This document shows, piece by piece, positions 16,307-25,234 of a stretch of 64,000 nucleotides of DNA. A program made the translations under genes and the position numbers. The notes beneath the pieces are model-generated. The model was not told the DNA's origin and did no database searches. It was given only the letters and a program-made list of their open reading frames with translations. This stretch comes from Bin127 sp965203505 (GTDB lineage: Bacteria > Chloroflexota > Dehalococcoidia > Lucifugimonadales > Lucifugimonadaceae), in assembly GCA_965203505.1 (NCBI GenBank), contig OZ241880.1:1178001-1242000 (forward strand), written 5' to 3'. The number at the start of each line of letters is the position of its first letter. The stretch's first letter is position 1.

Positions 16307-19030
16307 ATGCCCGATCCAATCAAGTTCACCATCGACGGTCAAGAGATAAAGGCCGAGCCCGGGCTGACTATCCTGCAGGCGGCACTCGAAGCTGGCATCT
16401 ACATCCCGTATCTCTGTTACTTCCCGAACATGAAACCATACGGCGCGTGCCGTACGTGCGTAGTGGACACAGAGGCGAATGGGCGGAAGATGACGTTGGC
16501 GTCATGCACCGCGATGCCGATGCCGGACATGGTGGTTGAAACGAAGAACGAATCGGTGAGCGAGTTGCGCCGCGGCATCATCGAACTGCTGATGTCGGAG
16601 CATCCGCACGGCTGTTTGACGTGTCATCGTATCGAGTTGTGCGGACCTCAGGACGTTTGCCAGCGCCACGTCGATGTAACAGATCGTTGCACGATCTGCC
16701 CTAAGAACGAGCGATGCGAACTCAAGGACACGGTACGGTCGGTGGAACTGGATCTACGGACCCCGCTGAACTACAACCGACGAGATTTGCCCATCCATGC
16801 GGATGATCCGCTTTACGACCGCGACTACAACCTGTGCATCGTTTGCGCCCGTTGTGTCCGTGTATGTGACGAGGTCCGCGGCGACACTGCATTGACGCTT
16901 GTGTCGCGATCAGGAGTGTCTTTGGTCGGTACTTCCCACGGTACTTCGCTGATGGAGTCCGGGTGCGAATTCTGTGGTGCATGTATCGACGTTTGTCCGA
17001 CGGGCGCCTTGGTCGAACGGGAATACAAGTGGGAAAAAGCAACGCGACAGGTCACAACGACATGCACGAACTGCGCGGTCGGTTGTCAGATGATCGCAGA
17101 GGTTAACCGCTTCGACAAAGTGATTCGTTTTCGGGGCGACGTCAACGGTGCTCCGAATCTTGGCCAGGCATGTTTCAAAGGCAAGTTCGGGTACGACTAT
17201 CCGAATCACAGGAAGCGTTTGAAACGGCCCTATTTCAGGAAAAACGGCATCCTGACGAACGCAGGTCTGGACGAAGCGTTCAACGCAGCCGCGACCGCTT
17301 TATCCGAATATGAACCGCATGAAATCGCGGTGGTGGCTTCACCGCGCGGTAGCAATGAAGACAACTACGTCGCGCACAAGTTCGCGCGGACGGTACTCAA
17401 AACCAATAACGTCGACAGTGCACACAACTTCATCGACGACCTGATGGCTCATATCGCCGATCGCTGGGACCTCGATCATACGAAGCGTCCAATCTGGGAT
17501 ATCGAAAACTCGAAGTCGGTTCTGGTGGTTTCCGGCAATCCGACGGAAGACCAAAATGTGCTCGCTGTACCTGTCAAGAAAGCTGCGAAGCGCGGGGCTA
17601 AGATCGTCGTCATCGACCAACGCGAAACCGAGTTGACGCGGTACGCCGATGTCTGGATACGCCCTCGAATAGGTACTGCCCACATGGCGGTGATGGGCAT
17701 CGTGCGTGCGGTGTTTGACGCGACGTTGGAACAAGGTGATTACATTCGCGAGCATTCGACCAACGCTGAGGACTTCAAAGCGTCGTTGTGGGACTACGAT
17801 CTAGGTCGCATTGCACATTACTGTGAAGTGTCGGTAGAAGAGTTCGCAGAAGCAGCAGCAGCGCTTGCCAGTTTCAGGGAGATGGCTGTGTTGCTCGGTG
17901 CGGACACAGTACCTAAAGCGCGTCACGACGCATTGGTAGACGCGGTGATGAACCTGAGGTTGTTGAACGGTACGGCTGCCGGGCCGGGGCAAGGAGTTTA
18001 CCCGCTTTATTTCGGCGCTAACGCCAGAGGCTCCGAACAGATGGGTTGTCGGCCGATGTCTGCGAGTTCAGATGCGGCCGCAGGATTGAGCGACATCTGG
18101 GGCTCAGACCTGCCCGATCTCGAACCGATGGGCGTGCGTGAAATCTTTGATGGGATGCGGGACGGCACCATAAGGGCCGCGATAGTGATGGCCGACGGTG
18201 TCGACCACACCTCCCGGCGATTGGGTGACGTGGATGCTGCGTTGGGCAACTTGGACACGCTAATCGTGTCGTCGGTATTCGACAACGAAATCACTGCCAA
18301 AGCGGATATCGTATTCCCAGCGGCGCCGTTCACGGAACAGACCTCCACCGTCACAAACCTAGAATCTCGCGTCCAGTTGGTTCGTCAAGCGACCGATCGA
18401 CGGTTTGATGAGATCGCGGGTTGGGAACTGTTTTGCGGGTTGGCTAAGGCGATGGGCAGTTCAGGATTCGCCTACCAAGACTCCAGCGCCGTGTTTGATG
18501 AGGTGTGCATGTCAGCGGCAGGTTATGAAGGACTTAGTCACGAAGCACTTCAACAATCTGGCGTGATCACTAGCGGAATAGCCGAAGCTGACCGATCCGA
18601 ACCCAATTTTGAGATCTCAAAGCCGGATTTCACTCCGTTCGCGAGCAACGGCATGTATTTTGCGCCGGGTCGAGTGCTTCACCAACCCGAACGCGAGACA
18701 ACGTTGTCTGAACGCAACTACTTGAACGTAATCGATCGGATGGAGGTGATTGAACTTCACCCCGACGATGCGGAAACGCTTGGTGTGTCAGAAGGAGATA
18801 TCGTTGCTGTTAAGGCCGATGGTGACGGATCAATCGCCCAAGGGGTAGTGGCATTCACCGACTACTTGAAGGGGATGGTCAGGAGCACCACCTTGTTCGC
18901 GGAACTGGCGACTTACATGGAAGAGTGTGAGTATCCGGATCCGTCGCCGACGGTTCCGTCCTTGGACGTCCGGCCGGTCACAGTCGAAGTTGTCTCACAG
19001 GTTGCAGAACGGGAAATGGCTACGGTCTGA
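16307..19030 (+). CDS. nuoG: NuoG/formate-dehydrogenase-alpha-like iron-sulfur molybdopterin-fold subunit
   Basis: A 907-residue protein with a full electron-wire N-terminus. A [2Fe-2S] ferredoxin domain (C37, C48, C51, C67) is followed by a His-Cys cluster (H99, C103, C106, C112). Next come two [4Fe-4S] ferredoxin motifs (C177-C187 and C220-C230) and a further C-x2-C-x3-C (C253-C260) opening the molybdopterin-oxidoreductase domain. The C-terminal dinucleotide-binding domain starts near RNYLNVIDRMEV. Where formate dehydrogenases have the catalytic Cys/Sec (after TNNVD), this protein reads SAHNFIDD, with no cysteine and no UGA. A catalytic formate dehydrogenase is therefore unlikely. It is downstream of nuoE and nuoF and probably completes an NADH dehydrogenase input module. 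Confidence 0.85.
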   Translation: MPDPIKFTIDGQEIKAEPGLTILQAALEAGIYIPYLCYFPNMKPYGACRTCVVDTEANGRKMTLASCTAMPMPDMVVETKNESVSELRRGIIELLMSEHPHGCLTCHRIELCGPQDVCQRHVDVTDRCTICPKNERCELKDTVRSVELDLRTPLNYNRRDLPIHADDPLYDRDYNLCIVCARCVRVCDEVRGDTALTLVSRSGVSLVGTSHGTSLMESGCEFCGACIDVCPTGALVEREYKWEKATRQVTTTCTNCAVGCQMIAEVNRFDKVIRFRGDVNGAPNLGQACFKGKFGYDYPNHRKRLKRPYFRKNGILTNAGLDEAFNAAATALSEYEPHEIAVVASPRGSNEDNYVAHKFARTVLKTNNVDSAHNFIDDLMAHIADRWDLDHTKRPIWDIENSKSVLVVSGNPTEDQNVLAVPVKKAAKRGAKIVVIDQRETELTRYADVWIRPRIGTAHMAVMGIVRAVFDATLEQGDYIREHSTNAEDFKASLWDYDLGRIAHYCEVSVEEFAEAAAALASFREMAVLLGADTVPKARHDALVDAVMNLRLLNGTAAGPGQGVYPLYFGANARGSEQMGCRPMSASSDAAAGLSDIWGSDLPDLEPMGVREIFDGMRDGTIRAAIVMADGVDHTSRRLGDVDAALGNLDTLIVSSVFDNEITAKADIVFPAAPFTEQTSTVTNLESRVQLVRQATDRRFDEIAGWELFCGLAKAMGSSGFAYQDSSAVFDEVCMSAAGYEGLSHEALQQSGVITSGIAEADRSEPNFEISKPDFTPFASNGMYFAPGRVLHQPERETTLSERNYLNVIDRMEVIELHPDDAETLGVSEGDIVAVKADGDGSIAQGVVAFTDYLKGMVRSTTLFAELATYMEECEYPDPSPTVPSLDVRPVTVEVVSQVAEREMATV

Positions 19031-19077
19031 CGATTCACTCCTAGATCGCATTCGCGGGATTTCGAACACTGAGCGGG

Positions 19078-19086
19078 TGATAAAAT
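19078..19086 (+). promoter_or_regulatory. candidate extended -10 promoter of trxA
   Basis: TGATAAAAT matches an extended -10 element, 82 bases before the thioredoxin ATG. No convincing -35 is seen at the right spacing, as at the dsbA promoter candidate. Confidence 0.35.
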
Positions 19087-19168
19087 CTAGGTTGTGCACC
19101 CGTTAGACTTTGTGATGTCGCGCGGCGAATGGGAAGGCACAGATAAACCCAGAAACGGAGTTCCAAAT

Positions 19169-19504
19169 ATGGCGCATCCTATCGATGTCAACGATGCCGA
19201 TTTCCAAGCAGAAGTTCTTTCTTCCGATATCCCTGTTCTCGTAGATTTCTGGGCTGAGTGGTGTGGCCCATGCAAGATGGTCGCTCCGGTGGTAGAGAAA
19301 TTGGCAGCCGATTATGACGGTGTCGTCAAGTTTGCGAAGGTAGACGTTGACCAAAACCCCGGTCTTTCCGGTCAGTACGGAGTTCGCAGCATCCCGACGC
19401 TATTGATTTTCAGCGGCGGCAGCCCCGTGGAGCAGGTAGTCGGCGCGGTGCCTGAAAGCGTTCTGTCAGACAAGTTGCAGGGCGTTTTGCAGATGAGCGC
19501 GTGA
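19169..19504 (+). CDS. trxA: thioredoxin
   Basis: Classical thioredoxin of 111 residues with active site WCGPC (C32, C35), the buried aspartate in LVDFWAEW and the cis-proline loop SIPTLLIF. It is a cytoplasmic dithiol reductant. The ATG at 19169 is preceded by GGAG at 8 bases. An upstream in-frame GTG (19094) would add 25 residues not found in thioredoxins. An intrinsic terminator follows directly, so it is probably a single-gene unit. It lies immediately upstream of the tRNA-Sec gene, but the terminator separates them. Confidence 0.95.
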   Translation: MAHPIDVNDADFQAEVLSSDIPVLVDFWAEWCGPCKMVAPVVEKLAADYDGVVKFAKVDVDQNPGLSGQYGVRSIPTLLIFSGGSPVEQVVGAVPESVLSDKLQGVLQMSA

Positions 19505-19535
19505 CGGGTCAACGGAACGACTCGGAGAAGAATTG

Positions 19536-19567
19536 AAGGGCGGTTGAATTGACCGCCCTTTTCTTTT
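19536..19567 (+). terminator. intrinsic terminator after trxA
   Basis: A perfect 9-bp GC-rich stem (19536-19544 with 19552-19560, 7-base loop) is followed by TTCTTTT. It ends trxA transcription before the tRNA-Sec gene. Confidence 0.85.
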
Positions 19568-19632
19568 GGTCGCCGTCGTTGTACACGAATTCGAAACGTT
19601 TTCGCTTTAACATCGAACTTAGAGACTGGCGC

Positions 19633-19730
19633 GGGAGTGGATGGGTCCCGGTGGGCTTCACGGACTTCAAATCCGCTGGCGTGCATCCTTCGATGCGCGC
19701 GGAGGGTTCGACTCCCTTGCACTCCCGCCA
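19633..19730 (+). tRNA. selC: tRNA-Sec (anticodon UCA), selC
   Basis: The 98-base gene has the hallmarks of selenocysteine tRNA. The anticodon TCA is at 19667-19669 in loop CTTCAAA. The D stem is extended to 6 bp (19643-19648 with 19653-19658) around the loop CGGT. A long variable arm has a 9-bp stem (19679-19687 with 19692-19700). The T arm reads GAGGG-TTCGACT-CCCTT. The acceptor stem has the 8-bp Sec length (19633-19640 with 19719-19726) with the last pair G-G mismatched, then discriminator G and an encoded CCA. One more mismatch (A-C) sits at the top of the anticodon stem. The layout matches E. coli tRNA-Sec arm by arm. It reads UGA and implies a selenocysteine system in this genome. Confidence 0.93.
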
Positions 19731-19785
19731 GAACACACTCCGCGCGCATTGCGACTTAATCGAAGACATTTAGAGGAGCAAACGG

Positions 19786-20778
19786 ATGAGATACGCAACA
19801 CTTGGCGATACGGGCATCAAGGTGTCGAGGATGGCGTTAGGTTGTTGGCCGTTCGCCGGAGGCCGCGTGTGGGGCCCTCAAGACGACGATGATTCGATCG
19901 CCGCTGTTCACGCATCTTTAGACGCGGGGGTCAACTTCTTCGATACAGCAGAGGGGTACTCAGACGATGCCAACTCCGAAGAAGTGCTTGGCCGGGCGCT
20001 TGCCGGGCGCCGAGAAGATGCGGTGATTGCAACGAAGATCAGCGAAGCCAATCTCCACCCGTCTACGGTTGCTGAACGATGCGAAGGAAGTCTGTCAAGG
20101 ATGCAGACGGACTATATCGATCTGTACCAGATCCACTGGCCCAATCACGACGTACCGGTGGCGGACACGATGGCGGAACTCCTGAAACTGCAAGAAAGCG
20201 GGAAAGTGCGCGCTTTAGGTGTTTGCAACTTCGCAGTCGAGGATTTGACGGACATCTTGGAGTGTGGCGCAATTGTGACGAATCAGTTGCCTTACAACCT
20301 GATCTGGCGGGCGTTGGAGTTTGCAATCAAACCAACTTGTGTAGCAAACGATGTGGGCATCATCTGTTACAGCCCCCTTCAGCAGGGACTGTTGACAGGC
20401 CGATACGAGACAGCTGACGATGTTCCGCCGGGGCTATCCAGGACACGTCATTTCAACAGGAACCGCGAACAGGCGATCCACGGGGAGGACGGTTGCGAAG
20501 ATGAGACGTTTGCCGCAATCGCATCGGTCTTGGAGATCGCTGAGGAGGTAGGAGAGCATCCGGCGAAGCTCTCGCTTGCCTGGTTGCTGGCGCAGCAGGG
20601 TGTGACGAGTCTGTTGGTAGGCGCCCGCAATGCCGCGGAAGTAGCCCTCAACACGCCGAGTTTCGATTACGATTTGCCGGCTGGTGTCGAGGCAACTCTA
20701 TCGTCAGCGACCGATGAACTCAAGCACATTCTTGGCGACAACGCGGACTTTTGGCGATCACCCGGGAGGATGCGCTGA
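19786..20778 (+). CDS. aldo/keto reductase
   Basis: NADPH-dependent oxidoreductase of 330 residues with a TIM-barrel aldo/keto reductase pattern. The catalytic tetrad is visible as the D of FFDTAEGY, its Y, the K of VIATKIS and the H of YQIHWP. The cofactor-binding end reads SLLVGARNAAEV. The ATG follows GAGGAG at 7 bases. It starts 55 bases after the tRNA-Sec gene on the same strand and could share its transcript. The substrate is not predictable. Confidence 0.9.
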   Translation: MRYATLGDTGIKVSRMALGCWPFAGGRVWGPQDDDDSIAAVHASLDAGVNFFDTAEGYSDDANSEEVLGRALAGRREDAVIATKISEANLHPSTVAERCEGSLSRMQTDYIDLYQIHWPNHDVPVADTMAELLKLQESGKVRALGVCNFAVEDLTDILECGAIVTNQLPYNLIWRALEFAIKPTCVANDVGIICYSPLQQGLLTGRYETADDVPPGLSRTRHFNRNREQAIHGEDGCEDETFAAIASVLEIAEEVGEHPAKLSLAWLLAQQGVTSLLVGARNAAEVALNTPSFDYDLPAGVEATLSSATDELKHILGDNADFWRSPGRMR

Positions 20779-20939
20779 GAGTCGGCGGACTTGGTGCGTG
20801 GACACGCCGGACGGATCGTCGCGCTGGTCGTTTAACAAGAGTGGATATCGACGCGGACAAATTGCCAAAATGAATTGTTAGAGGATGTGGCGAAAACGGG
20901 CGGAAGTGAATCCCGACTTTGCAGAACGACGAATCACAC

Positions 20940-23879
20940 ATGACGGACGAACTAAGGGAAACCTCGAACGACGAAGCGACGGATGATATGTCGGGCGTTC
21001 TTGGTGGCTTGAATGAGGCGTACGCAACAAGCGTGTTGGCGGGAGATTCGGCGCGGATAGGAGATGATGCGGACGAACGTATAGCAACCGACTTCGAGTA
21101 CGAGGGTCTGTTGTTAGATCCCGAGTTCAAAGTCGAGTTCGCGCCGGGTGTCAGAGTTCGAGGGCAGTCGCCTGTCGATCTGGAGCTCGACGATGACGAT
21201 GCGGCCGGAGTCATCATAGCCGAATCGGGGATTTCGGCTGATCAAGTCGTTCGCGTTGAACGTCTGATCAGCGCTATAAGGGAAGACGGTCATCAAGCAG
21301 CTGTCATTGATCCGTTGAGTTTGATGCCTCGGACCGACGATCACTTGCGACCTGAACGTTTCGGAGTGTTGCCGGAGACGCTCGAAGAATCGTCTCAATG
21401 GTTAGCCGAAGCCAACGATGAGATGCGACCATGGCTGGCGAAAGCGACGATAGGTGATGCAATCGAAGAGTTGAAATCCTACTACTGCAGCACTATTGGT
21501 TATGAGTTTGATCACATCCACAGCGTAGAGGAACGGTTGTGGCTGCAAGACCAAGTGGAAAACCAATCCGCCATGCAGTTTATGACTGATACCCAAAAGC
21601 GGTTTCAACTTGAATTGCTCTCGAAGGTTGAGGGGTTCGAGAAGTATCTTCACGCGACTTTTCCAGGCAAGCGATGGTACGGCATCGAGGGATTGGACGC
21701 GTTAATTCCCCTGATTGACCAGATAATCCTCCATTCGGCCTTCAACGTGAAACAAATTGTGATGGGTATGCCGCACCGGGGCCGTTTGAACGCGTTGGCG
21801 CATTTGCTCGAGCAGCCATATGAATCGTTGCTTACCGGGTTTTTAGAGGGAAGGTTTGCGCATTTGGCCGCGATGGAGGCTGCGGGTTGGATGACGGATG
21901 TTAAGTACCACCTCGGATCTAGAGCCGATGTGGATGTGAACCAAGACGGGTCGACCGACATTCAGTTAAGGCTATTGCCGAATCCCAGTCACTTGGAGAT
22001 GGTGGCACCGGTTGTTTTGGGAGCAGTAAGGGCGGAGCAAGACGAGGCCGCTGAAGGCGACGATCCGCAACTCGAAGCAATGGCTTTGCTGATTCACGGT
22101 GATGCAGCGTTCGCAGGGCAAGGGATCGTTGCGGAATCGCTCAACTTGGTGAACCTCGAAGGCTACAAGGTCGGAGGTGCGATCCACGTTATTGCCAACA
22201 ACCAGCTCGGCTTTACGACTGAACCTCATGACGGATATTCCGGGCAATACTGCTCCGACATCGCTCGCGGTTATGAGATTCCGGTGGTTCACGTCAATGC
22301 CGAGGACATCGAAGCGTGTGCGCTCGTCGCCAAGATGGCCGTTTCCTACCGATTGATGTTCCGTAAGGACTTTGTGATCGATCTTGTCGGATACAGACGA
22401 CACGGGCACAACGAGAACGATGAGCCACGGTTTACGCAACCTACCACGTATGAAGCGGTCGCGAACCATCCAACGTTGCGAGAACAGTGGGCGAAACGCC
22501 TGATCGATGAAGAAGTCGTGTCACAACATCAGGTTGAACGTTACGAGACTGCAACGTTGGAAGCGTTGAGCACCGCGATGAAATCTGTCGACAGTTCTGG
22601 TGCTGGAATAGCACGCCAAGAACCGGCGGACCTGGGCCTGACACCGGAACCGATGCAAGGCGAGGATTATTTCGAAACGCCCATAGATGATGACACGCTT
22701 ATAAGGCTGAACCGGACCCTGACGACCATTCCAGCAGATTTCAAACTTCATCCGACTGTCACTCGGGTGATGGAGCGTCGGTCGGAGGTTCTTTCTGACA
22801 CGAAACCAGGTATCGATTGGGCGCACGCGGAAGCGTTGGCGATCGGTTCTGTGTTGCAAGACGGAGTGGCGGTGCGAATGACAGGTCAAGACTGCGCTCG
22901 GGGCACGTTCAGCCAGCGTCACGCGGTTGTTTGGGAGGACGGCACTGGCCGAGCCTACTGTCCTTTGCAGCAAGTCGACGGTGCGAAATTCTCGATCTTC
23001 AACAGCCCGCTTTCAGAAGCTGGGCCGGTCGGGTTTGAACACGGTTACAGCGTGTTCTCCGAGTCGAGTCTGGTTCTCTGGGAAGCGCAATTCGGGGATT
23101 TCGTCAACAATGCTCAAGCGATCATCGATGAAATGGTGGTGTCAGCGCGCGAAAAGTGGGGCCAGCGATCCAATCTGGTGTTGCTTTTGCCACACGGTTA
23201 CGAAGGGCAAGGACCTAATCACTCCCACGCGCACTTGGAACGCTTCTTGGACCTAGCGTCGAGTGGCAACCTGCGCATCGCGAACCCGACGACATCGTCG
23301 CAATATTTCCACTTGCTACGAACACAGGCGGCACTATTGAGCGAACCTGACAGGGCGCGACCGTTGGTCGTAATGACCCCGAAAAGCTTGTTGCGGCATC
23401 CGTTGGCCGCGAGTTCATTGACTGAGTTGACAAACGGCAAGTTCCGTCCGATCCGCAAATTCACGCTATCGAAATCAAATCCGGACCGCGTGAAACGCGT
23501 GGTGCTCTGCAGCGGCAAGGTGTTCGTGGATTTGGCCACGCATCCCAAAATTGGAGACGTCAAAGATATCGGGTTAATTGTGATCGAGGAACTGTACCCG
23601 TTTCCCGAGGAACTGTTGGTTGACGCATTCGAATCGTTTTCGAACTACGAGGATGTGGTCTGGTTGCAGGAAGAGCCGCGCAATCGAGGTGCTTGGGACT
23701 TCGTCAGAACGCCGATCGCGTCGATCGTCAAGACAGGCGTTCGGTACATCGGTCGTCCTCGGAGTCCAAGCCCGGCTTCGGGATCGAACTGGTTGCACCG
23801 TCGGCAACAGGATCGTTTGATTCGAATAGCGCTCAAACTCGATATAGAAGACAACGAGGATCGGTCCGAGCACGGTTAG
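20940..23879 (+). CDS. sucA: 2-oxoglutarate dehydrogenase E1 component
   Basis: Thiamine-diphosphate enzyme that decarboxylates 2-oxoglutarate in the TCA cycle, about 979 residues. The E1o N-terminal tag is weakly visible (LGGLNEAYATSVL). Family motifs follow: MPHRGRLNALAHL, the TPP/Mg site GDAAFAGQG with NNQLGFTT, and GYRRHGHNENDEP. The C-terminal part includes FSQRHAVVWED and LLPHGYEGQGPNHSHAHLER. The ATG at 20940 is chosen; an in-frame TTG at 20919 is possible. It precedes sucB by 36 bases, giving an E1-E2 operon. No E3 gene lies nearby. Confidence 0.93.
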   Translation: MTDELRETSNDEATDDMSGVLGGLNEAYATSVLAGDSARIGDDADERIATDFEYEGLLLDPEFKVEFAPGVRVRGQSPVDLELDDDDAAGVIIAESGISADQVVRVERLISAIREDGHQAAVIDPLSLMPRTDDHLRPERFGVLPETLEESSQWLAEANDEMRPWLAKATIGDAIEELKSYYCSTIGYEFDHIHSVEERLWLQDQVENQSAMQFMTDTQKRFQLELLSKVEGFEKYLHATFPGKRWYGIEGLDALIPLIDQIILHSAFNVKQIVMGMPHRGRLNALAHLLEQPYESLLTGFLEGRFAHLAAMEAAGWMTDVKYHLGSRADVDVNQDGSTDIQLRLLPNPSHLEMVAPVVLGAVRAEQDEAAEGDDPQLEAMALLIHGDAAFAGQGIVAESLNLVNLEGYKVGGAIHVIANNQLGFTTEPHDGYSGQYCSDIARGYEIPVVHVNAEDIEACALVAKMAVSYRLMFRKDFVIDLVGYRRHGHNENDEPRFTQPTTYEAVANHPTLREQWAKRLIDEEVVSQHQVERYETATLEALSTAMKSVDSSGAGIARQEPADLGLTPEPMQGEDYFETPIDDDTLIRLNRTLTTIPADFKLHPTVTRVMERRSEVLSDTKPGIDWAHAEALAIGSVLQDGVAVRMTGQDCARGTFSQRHAVVWEDGTGRAYCPLQQVDGAKFSIFNSPLSEAGPVGFEHGYSVFSESSLVLWEAQFGDFVNNAQAIIDEMVVSAREKWGQRSNLVLLLPHGYEGQGPNHSHAHLERFLDLASSGNLRIANPTTSSQYFHLLRTQAALLSEPDRARPLVVMTPKSLLRHPLAASSLTELTNGKFRPIRKFTLSKSNPDRVKRVVLCSGKVFVDLATHPKIGDVKDIGLIVIEELYPFPEELLVDAFESFSNYEDVVWLQEEPRNRGAWDFVRTPIASIVKTGVRYIGRPRSPSPASGSNWLHRRQQDRLIRIALKLDIEDNEDRSEHG

Positions 23880-23915
23880 GAAGTTTGTAGTCACATCGGA
23901 TAGGACAGGCATTTG

Positions 23916-25208
23916 ATGGAAGAAATAGTCGCCCCAGATTTCGGTGAATCGGTCTTTGAAGCGTCGGTTGGGAGGTGGTTCAAGGCCGAGGGTGACACCG
24001 TCCAAACCGGCGAACCGATCGTCGAACTTCACACCGACAAAGCGGTTCAGGAGATTAACGCGATTCGCGATGGCACCGTCGGAACTCTCTTGAAAAAAGT
24101 GGATGACGTGGTGCGCCCCGGCGACGCGCTGTGCGAGTTTCAACCAGGAGATGCGACGCTACCAAACGCGATTGCTGATTCAAATGACGACGTCGCGATC
24201 AAAGAGCCTGAGCAAGCGAGCGAAGCCGCAGCCGCCGATAGTGGAGATGTCGCTTTCCAAGAAGTGGTTGAGGAAGCCGCTGAGGAAACCGAAGACGATG
24301 GTTTCGTTGAAATCGATTTTGGCCAATTGGTTGAAACCGATTCACGACAAGAACCTCAAGATACGGCCGCGGTTGAGATGGTTGAAGAAGCCGCAGATGC
24401 AACGAGCGACGCCGTTGCCGACCCGCCGCAACGCGACGATTCCGAGACTGATGCTCCGTCGACTCTGAACCGAGACCAAGTGTTGGAACTTCGGCAAACG
24501 CTTGACGGTAAACCGGTTCGCCGCGAACGTCTTTCTCGAAGACGGCTCACAGCTGCGCGCCTCATGACGAAAGTTCAAGCTGAAGCAGTGATGACAACGA
24601 CCTATAACGAGGTCGACATGTACGAGATCATCCGGATCCGCCGGGAATTCGGCGAATCTTTCATCGAGAGTCACGGCGTGAAGCTGGGCTTCATGTCATT
24701 CTTCGTGAAGGCTGTGTTGAACGGTTTGAAGTCGTTCCCGATATTGAACGCCGAGTTGGATGGTGACGAACTCGTTTACAAGGATTTCTACGACATCGGC
24801 ATCGCCGTTGCCAGCGACCACGGGTTGGTGGTTCCCGTCGTCCGCGAAGCGGACCAGAAATCATTTGCTGAAGTTGAGCGCGAGATCCGAGGATTCGGCG
24901 AGAAAGCGCGGACCGGATCCTTCGCGCTTGCCGATCTGGTCGGCGGGACGTTCACGATAACCAACGGTGGCGTTTTCGGATCGATGATGTCGACACCGAT
25001 ATTGAATCCGCCTCAGGTCGGCATACTTGGCATGCACAACATAGTCGATAGGGCTGTCATCGTGGACGGACAGATCGCCGTAAGGCCAATGATGTACTTG
25101 GCTGTGACCTACGATCATCGGGTAGTAGAAGGTGCGCAGGCTGTGCAATTCCTGATACGGATCAAGGATTCTTTGGAATCCGCTGAGGCGTTGATGCTCG
25201 GCGGTTGA
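23916..25208 (+). CDS. sucB: 2-oxoacid dehydrogenase E2 (dihydrolipoamide succinyltransferase)
   Basis: Acyltransferase core subunit of 430 residues. The N-terminal lipoyl domain (1-80) carries the lipoylated lysine in HTDKAVQE (K42). A roughly 100-residue acidic, Ala/Glu-rich linker follows. The catalytic domain runs from LSRRRLTAARLM to the end and holds the active-site motif DHRVVEG and ITNGGVFGS. The peripheral subunit-binding domain that normally recruits E1 or E3 is not recognisable in the linker, which is unusual. The ATG 23916 is chosen over the adjacent TTG. It is paired with sucA and followed by a convergent gene. Confidence 0.92.
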   Translation: MEEIVAPDFGESVFEASVGRWFKAEGDTVQTGEPIVELHTDKAVQEINAIRDGTVGTLLKKVDDVVRPGDALCEFQPGDATLPNAIADSNDDVAIKEPEQASEAAAADSGDVAFQEVVEEAAEETEDDGFVEIDFGQLVETDSRQEPQDTAAVEMVEEAADATSDAVADPPQRDDSETDAPSTLNRDQVLELRQTLDGKPVRRERLSRRRLTAARLMTKVQAEAVMTTTYNEVDMYEIIRIRREFGESFIESHGVKLGFMSFFVKAVLNGLKSFPILNAELDGDELVYKDFYDIGIAVASDHGLVVPVVREADQKSFAEVEREIRGFGEKARTGSFALADLVGGTFTITNGGVFGSMMSTPILNPPQVGILGMHNIVDRAVIVDGQIAVRPMMYLAVTYDHRVVEGAQAVQFLIRIKDSLESAEALMLGG

Positions 25209-25234
25209 TCGACCGATGTGGTGGCGAATCCGCT

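Noticed and set aside
16307..19030. NAD-dependent formate dehydrogenase alpha subunit
   Set aside because: The catalytic Cys/Sec position after TNNVD has neither Cys nor UGA; only the fold and Fe-S sites are shared.
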